From assembly GCF_910592395.1 (NCBI RefSeq), contig NC_088320.1:13950501-14010500 (forward strand): a DNA stretch of 60,000 nt. Reading direction: 5' to 3'. The position numbers were made by a program, and so were the translations under genes. The notes beneath the pieces are model-generated. The model did no database searches, was not told where the DNA came from, and saw only the letters and a program-made list of their open reading frames with translations. Source of the DNA: Lineus longissimus (Eukaryota; Nemertea; Pilidiophora; Heteronemertea; Lineidae). This document shows, piece after piece, positions 55,472 through 60,000 of the stretch; the first letter of the stretch is position 1, and every line of letters starts with the position of its first letter.

Positions 55472-55635
55472 TGTAGGCTGTGTCGATACATTGTGCCTTA
55501 ATTCGACGAATATAAAAACGAGATGAACACGATGATTCGATTGTGGTCGTTGTTACCTTGTATACTTTTTACAATTTCCGAATACGCCGTTCGGGGCGAC
55601 GAAGACAACATATAACACTGTCGCAGTATGCGACA
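55472..55635 (-). repeat. BEL-A 3' LTR, copy 2
   Basis: A 164-bp LTR, TGTAGGC...TGCGACA, one base different at the terminus from copy 1 (GCAACA). Followed by TCCTCCCCCGAAAG, the purine tract on the coding strand. Confidence 0.82.
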
Positions 55636-56245
55636 TCCTCCCCCGAAAGCCAACCAGTGGCTGACAAGGTAAAGGATTTTACACGACATCGAAAAAAGTA
55701 TCAATTTTTAGATTAAACTAATTACTAATAACTATGACTAAAACTCAATCACAAACAACTGACATAAACTCCACAAGTATAGGGTAGACTGCCTATACCT
55801 GTCGCACTCAAGACGGGTTTTTATTATAACCCCAACACAGTCTTGATGCATGGCCCAACTGGGCCTATGAGGTCAGAAAGTAATGTTAACTTATAGGCAT
55901 TAGGCCAAGTCCAAAAGAACAAAGTCATGAATAGATGGTCAATATCCAGGGGGAAATGAAGCCAGAATATGCAAGTCCATACACAGCACTCTTGTTTAAG
56001 GCCAATAGTCTTAATTAACAAAATGACACTTTCAAAAAAACAAAAAAAAACAAATGACGTGATGGAGTAAAAGGGGCAGACTGTAGACTTGCATATAAGC
56101 ATGGCTGGCCAGTCTCAAAGATACCGGTTTTCTCTGAGACTAAGCAGTGAACGAAAAATATCCACGAATACAGCCTGTGAAAGACGCAAATAAGTCTAGT
56201 TATGTCCTTTTTAGCAAACGCACTTTCGTCACGGGCCTCCTAAAA
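55636..56245. other. BEL-A 3' non-coding region, copy 2
   Basis: Same as 8695-9766 without the 455-bp segment; a single TGATGG near 56060 marks the junction. No gene called. Confidence 0.6.
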
Positions 56246-57391
56246 TTAGTTCGTCTTGAGTTCGACACTTCTCACGTATCCATCTGCTCCTGGGTAAACT
56301 TGAGTAACACGGGCGAGCGGCCACAATCCACGAGGAACGTCGTTGTCAGCCAATAGGATAACATCATCAATTTCCAAGTTTCGTTGTGGAGTCTGCCAAC
56401 GCTGTCTTGAAGTGAGCAATGGAATATATTCCTTCTTCCATCTTTGCCAGAAGTGGTCGGTGATAATCTGGGCCTGGCGCCATCCTTTTCTGTATATGTC
56501 TTTATCTTCAGTGACACATGGAGGCAAGGTACAGTCGTTTCGACCGAGTAGAAAGTTGTTTGGCGTCAGAGCTTCGGGATCGTTCCTGGATGATGACACT
56601 TGCGTGATGGGACGACTGTTTAGGACATATTCAACTTCAGCCAAGGCAGTCTGCAGGACTTCGTCTCGACCCTTTGACTTCTCCAAAACGACCTTCAGGT
56701 AGCGTTTCACTGAAGCTACCAATCTCTCCCATATCCCTCCCATGTGGCTGGCTGCAGAGGGGTTAAAGTGCCAGGCTTAGGTGATCTGCTAGGTGCTGTT
56801 GGTTCCAAGACGCGATGTTGGTACGGAGCTCTTTCTCGCCTGACGTGAATTTGGTCCCGTTGTCTGAATATATATCAGTTGGCTTGCCACGTCGTACGAT
56901 GAATCTACGTAGGGCTAACAAGAAAATGTCCATATCTAGAGCATATGCCATTTCGAGATGAATGGCTCTGGTTGATAGGCAAGTGAGCAATAATCCATAT
57001 CTGTTCTCAGTCCTTCGAGCGTTCCTAACTAGTAGCAGCCCATAATAGTCAAGTCCAGTTGAGGCGAATGGACTCATCTTATCGAAGCGTGCTCTCGGAA
57101 GATCTGTCATAACCTGCTCCATGGGCTTTACTCGTCGCTTCCGGCACAGCAGGCATTTATTACGATGTTCTTGACTCTGGAACGGGCTTTCAGCAACCAG
57201 TAACGTTGTCTCAGCTCATGCAGGGTGTGTTGAAGAACTCTCGCATGGCAGTCGGTGATTATCAATCGGACTAAGTCGTGGTGAGGCAGCAGTACTGGAT
57301 GCTTTGCGCTATAATGGACTGGCGTGTTCAACAGACGACCTCCTATACGAAGCAGACCATTACCATCGATGAAGGCTGTAAACTGCAACAA
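56246..57391 (-). pseudogene. BEL-A integrase, copy 2
   Basis: GGRLLNTP zinc-binding region, STGLDYYGLL, YSDNGTKF and GIWERLVASVK are all present. Small deletions near 56775 (within the segment before the Glu helix) and 57165 shift the frame. Compared with copy 1 the first Asp motif has YYG for YFG. Confidence 0.9.
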
Positions 57392-57466
57392 TGGGTTCCT
57401 GGTTGACAGCTGCTTCCTGGATTGCAGGGCGGCGTACTCATCGTTGAACTCGACTGCTTGTACTGT

Positions 57467-58262
57467 TTAGATGGTCAAGTTCTCAGCAAACCTCAGTTCA
57501 TCTACATCAACATGACCAAATCTTGACTCGACCTTTCGGCAGTCATGTTTGACGGCAAAGTTTCTGGCGAATCTGCATACCAAGGCGGCATCTCTGGTAT
57601 AACGAGACCAAGATGAAAACTTCCACGAGTCTGGGATTACAGCAGCATTCTTCACAGCTACAGCAGTAACTAGGTGCACCTTCAATTCTGTGTCATTATC
57701 TATCGGAGGGCTAGCAGGTTCAACCAGTGGGCATGCATGGCTCTTCCCATAGAAACGCAGGACCCTGTAACCATCTCGATTCAGCAGACAGTCTTGATGC
57801 GGGAACACCACGGGTACCATCATCGGCTGCGTTGATCTCTTCTGGCACGTGATGCCATTGTAACGGGGTCGTTGACTCCCGGATTTCGGCGACGCAATTT
57901 GCTACAAAGACGTGAAAGCGCCTACTTTTATTTGCGATATAGGGCAGGACGACGCGGCTATCGGACCAGAAAACTGTCTCTTCAATGCGGCAAGTTATCT
58001 CCTTCATGATAGTCTTTGATAGGCGAACGGCGATAACGGCGGACCGTAATTCGAGTCGAACGATTGAGAGGCGCCAGACGGTTTTTGCTGGTAACAAATG
58101 CGCAATGAATCCGATCGTTGTAGACTAATCTGAGATGACAGCGCACATGGCTTTCTCGAAGGCGTCACATAATACATGTATCTCGTATCTGATGGGGTCA
58201 TCTGGCAGTGGCTTCCAGCATCTTGGAATTTCCAGGGAGTTGAGACTTGGCAGTTCATCTCA
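57467..58262 (-). pseudogene. BEL-A RNase H, copy 2
   Basis: Keeps EETVFWSDSRVVLPYIANK (TGG intact where copy 1 has TGA) and NAADDGTRGVPASRL, which copy 1 has lost by frameshift. A deletion near 58070 removes the start of the LELRSAVIAV segment's context. The reverse transcriptase that should follow is cut off by LINE-B. Confidence 0.88.
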
Positions 58263-58270
58263 CCACTTTA

Positions 58271-60000
58271 ATTTAATTTAATTTTTAATAATGATTTATT
58301 GGACACATAATACAAAACATAACACAAATATACAAACTTACATAAAAATGTGCCCAAAAGGAGGGCCACAAAGGTGTAAAACCTGTGCAAGTGGACTCCA
58401 ATAATTACAGGGAAACCTGTGCCGATGGCAAAGTCACATGCTTTAATATATACATTATGCCGGTCTGCAGTTATGACACCGGCAGAAACTGACCAGTGTG
58501 CAAGGATTATTGCAATCCACAGTTGCAACCTTATTCAAATAAAAAATATTCAATTGATGTTTAAAACAATTTCGATCGACAAGACGTCTAATATAAAAAG
58601 GTAAATTGTTCCACAGCTTTACTCCTCTAATGAAGAAAGACGAGGCAAATGTCTCAGTGTGAAATCTCTGCTGGCGAAGCAACAAGTTGTCATCTCTTTT
58701 TGTGAAACGGTTTAAAAAAGGAGCAGAGTTAAAATCAAGTGAGTCATAAAAACACTGATGCATGAATATTAGGTCAACGACCTCGCGTCTAAAAGAAAGT
58801 GGTAAAAGGTTCATATCAACAAGCCTATCTGAATACGATTTGTCGGGACCGACAACATGACGCGACACTCTCCGCTGAACACTCTCAACCGAAATCAAAT
58901 TTCTACGCAAATGTGTGTCCCAGACAACAGACCCATACTCAAGCCTACTACGTACAAGGCACTGATGAAGCATACGCTGCAATTCAAAGCTCGAGGAACG
59001 ACCAGTAACTCTTCTGACCATACCCCACACACGGGACGCACTAGTAACAGATGCGTCAACATGACGATTCCAACAAAGGTCAGACTGAAAAATAACCCCA
59101 AGATCTTTAAAGTGATCTACCTCGGATAAGATCCTGCCATCAATGTTGTAATAAAATCTTATAGGTCTAAGTTTTCTCGTTATGCGCATGAAAACACATT
59201 TACCAGGGCTAAAATTCATTCCCCATTTCTTACACCAGACCTGTACACATTCTAAATCATTTTGTAGCTCGATAGCGTCACTAATTTCCCTAATTTCTCT
59301 CAGGATCTTAGAGTCATCCGCAAACAGACCCATAAATGTTTCCAAACTAACAACACTAGAGAGGTCGTTTATGTAGAGATTGAACATCAGTGGCCCTAAT
59401 ATGGAGCCCTGTGGCACACCAGAACTAACGTCAAGGAGGCTTGACTCTGAGCCATTTATGATAACCCTCTGAGTCCTACCCGTTAGATAAGCGGTAAACC
59501 AATGCAACAATCGGCCACAGATACCAAACGACTGAATTTTGTGCAGCAGTAAAGAATGGGGTACGGAATCAAATGCCTTGGCGAAATCCAAATAAATGAC
59601 ATCTACTTGGCCACTTCTATCAATAATTTCACCAATTATGTGTTGGACTTGTACCAACTGAGTCACTGTGGAGCGTTTGCTGCAGAAACCGTGCTGTTCA
59701 TTACAAATTAGAGGACGCAATATCGGATAAATCTGGTTATAAATACAGCGTTCCATAACCTTCGAAACACATGATAATAAGGAAACAGGCCTATAATTTG
59801 AAATGTCATGTCTATCACCTTTCTTAAAAACTGGGCATACATTAGCCATTTTCCAGGAACCAGGCAAACACCCAAGCTGCATAGAAATATTAAAAGTCAA
59901 AGCTAAAGATGCACTCAGTTCAGACGCACACATTTGTAATATTCTGGGAGATACCATGTCATTTCCAGAGGCCTTGCTTTTATCCAGAGATTTCAATACA
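58271..60000 (-). mobile_element. LINE-B: CR1/L2-like retrotransposon, open at the window edge
   Basis: The 3' end (58271) is an ATTTA-type simple tail (TTTAATTTAATTT on plus), then a 3' UTR of about 180 bases, then the reverse transcriptase frame without a stop to the edge. The tail interrupts BEL-A copy 2. The intact frame suggests a recent insertion. The 5' part and the other target copy are outside the window. Confidence 0.9.
58455..60000 (-). CDS. LINE-B reverse transcriptase (partial)
   Basis: An open frame of at least 513 codons continues beyond 60000. Motifs in order: PGSWKMANVCPVFKKGD, NYRPVSLLSCVSK, IYLDFAKAFDSVPH (motif A Asp), GVPQGSILGPLMFNLYIND (motif B region) and GLFADDSKIL (the catalytic ADD). 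Then WCKKWGMNFSPGKC and a C-terminal region with RVSRHVVGPD, WNNLPFYIR. These fit CR1/L2-like LINEs. It would copy its own RNA into DNA. No stop or shift in the part seen. Confidence 0.93.
   Translation of the reverse strand, partial: VLKSLDKSKASGNDMVSPRILQMCASELSASLALTFNISMQLGCLPGSWKMANVCPVFKKGDRHDISNYRPVSLLSCVSKVMERCIYNQIYPILRPLICNEQHGFCSKRSTVTQLVQVQHIIGEIIDRSGQVDVIYLDFAKAFDSVPHSLLLHKIQSFGICGRLLHWFTAYLTGRTQRVIINGSESSLLDVSSGVPQGSILGPLMFNLYINDLSSVVSLETFMGLFADDSKILREIREISDAIELQNDLECVQVWCKKWGMNFSPGKCVFMRITRKLRPIRFYYNIDGRILSEVDHFKDLGVIFQSDLCWNRHVDASVTSASRVWGMVRRVTGRSSSFELQRMLHQCLVRSRLEYGSVVWDTHLRRNLISVESVQRRVSRHVVGPDKSYSDRLVDMNLLPLSFRREVVDLIFMHQCFYDSLDFNSAPFLNRFTKRDDNLLLRQQRFHTETFASSFFIRGVKLWNNLPFYIRRLVDRNCFKHQLNIFYLNKVATVDCNNPCTLVSFCRCHNCRPA

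Larger units (their letters stand above)
52104..58270 (+). repeat. Segmental duplication, copy 2 (partner 5103-11821)
   Basis: Collinear with copy 1 apart from the inversion and indels listed there. The left boundary lies inside the HNH gene's zinc ribbon, whose full gene continues to the left here, so copy 2 holds the ancestral left context. The right boundary is the poly(A)-like tail of LINE-B. Confidence 0.95.
55472..58270 (-). mobile_element. BEL-A, copy 2 (truncated by LINE-B)
   Basis: The same LTR, 3' region and pol order as 8531-11821, entering Polinton-2 at the same base. It lacks the 455-bp segment. Sequence homology stops at CCACTTTA where LINE-B's tail begins. Confidence 0.93.

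Overview
The window reads as animal nuclear DNA made almost entirely of transposable elements. There are no bacterial-style operons. Coding sequence is AT-rich, long non-coding stretches separate it, and the families seen (BEL/Pao LTR retrotransposons, jockey/CR1-like LINEs, Polinton/Maverick elements, MITEs, a SINE tail) are metazoan. The palindrome TAGGCCTA recurs, and a tandem-repeat element near 34 kb resembles ones I associate with marine invertebrates. My guess is a marine invertebrate, perhaps an echinoderm or hemichordate; this is inference, not shown.

Layout. 1-2.76 kb: decayed LINE (minus strand). 5.1-25.8 kb: a Polinton (Polinton-1) with integrase, packaging ATPase, coiled-coil/membrane gene, penton-like minor capsid, small membrane ORF, hexon-like major capsid and a long coiled-coil/membrane gene. 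A BEL element (BEL-A, 8.53-21.36 kb) splits it at the hexon 3' end. BEL-A is itself split by a younger BEL element (BEL-B, 12.57-19.10 kb) with 300-bp LTRs and an ATAAC target duplication. A MITE (22.89-23.79 kb) interrupts the long membrane gene. 26.0-26.6 kb holds a second Polinton integrase relic on the plus strand. 27.4-28.0 kb is a minisatellite. 32.2-33.2 kb has the only good host-gene candidate. 33.8-35.6 kb is repeat-rich. 35.7-38.4 kb is a gag/protease relic (BEL-D), entered by a nearly intact BEL element (BEL-C, 38.45-45.35 kb, GTGTC target duplication). 46.0-55.5 kb is a second Polinton (Polinton-2) with a different gene set plus a copy of the integrase-ATPase-penton block, and it is again entered by BEL-A at the same site. 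58.27-60 kb is a LINE with an open reverse transcriptase frame running off the window.

The main structural result is a direct segmental duplication. 5103-11821 and 52104-58270 are the same Polinton/BEL-A junction block. The copies share the BEL insertion site and several stop codons. They differ by a 124-bp microinversion, a 455-bp insertion/deletion flanked by TGATGG, and smaller changes. The duplication therefore came after both the decay of the Polinton and the BEL insertion.

Together the two Polinton pieces give much of a virus-like gene complement (integrase, ATPase, major and minor capsid genes, HNH nuclease, membrane and coiled-coil proteins). I find no DNA polymerase B and no adenovirus-type protease in the window. 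Almost every element gene carries stops or frameshifts, so this is a fossil record rather than an active system. The exceptions are the LINE at the right edge and, less so, BEL-C.
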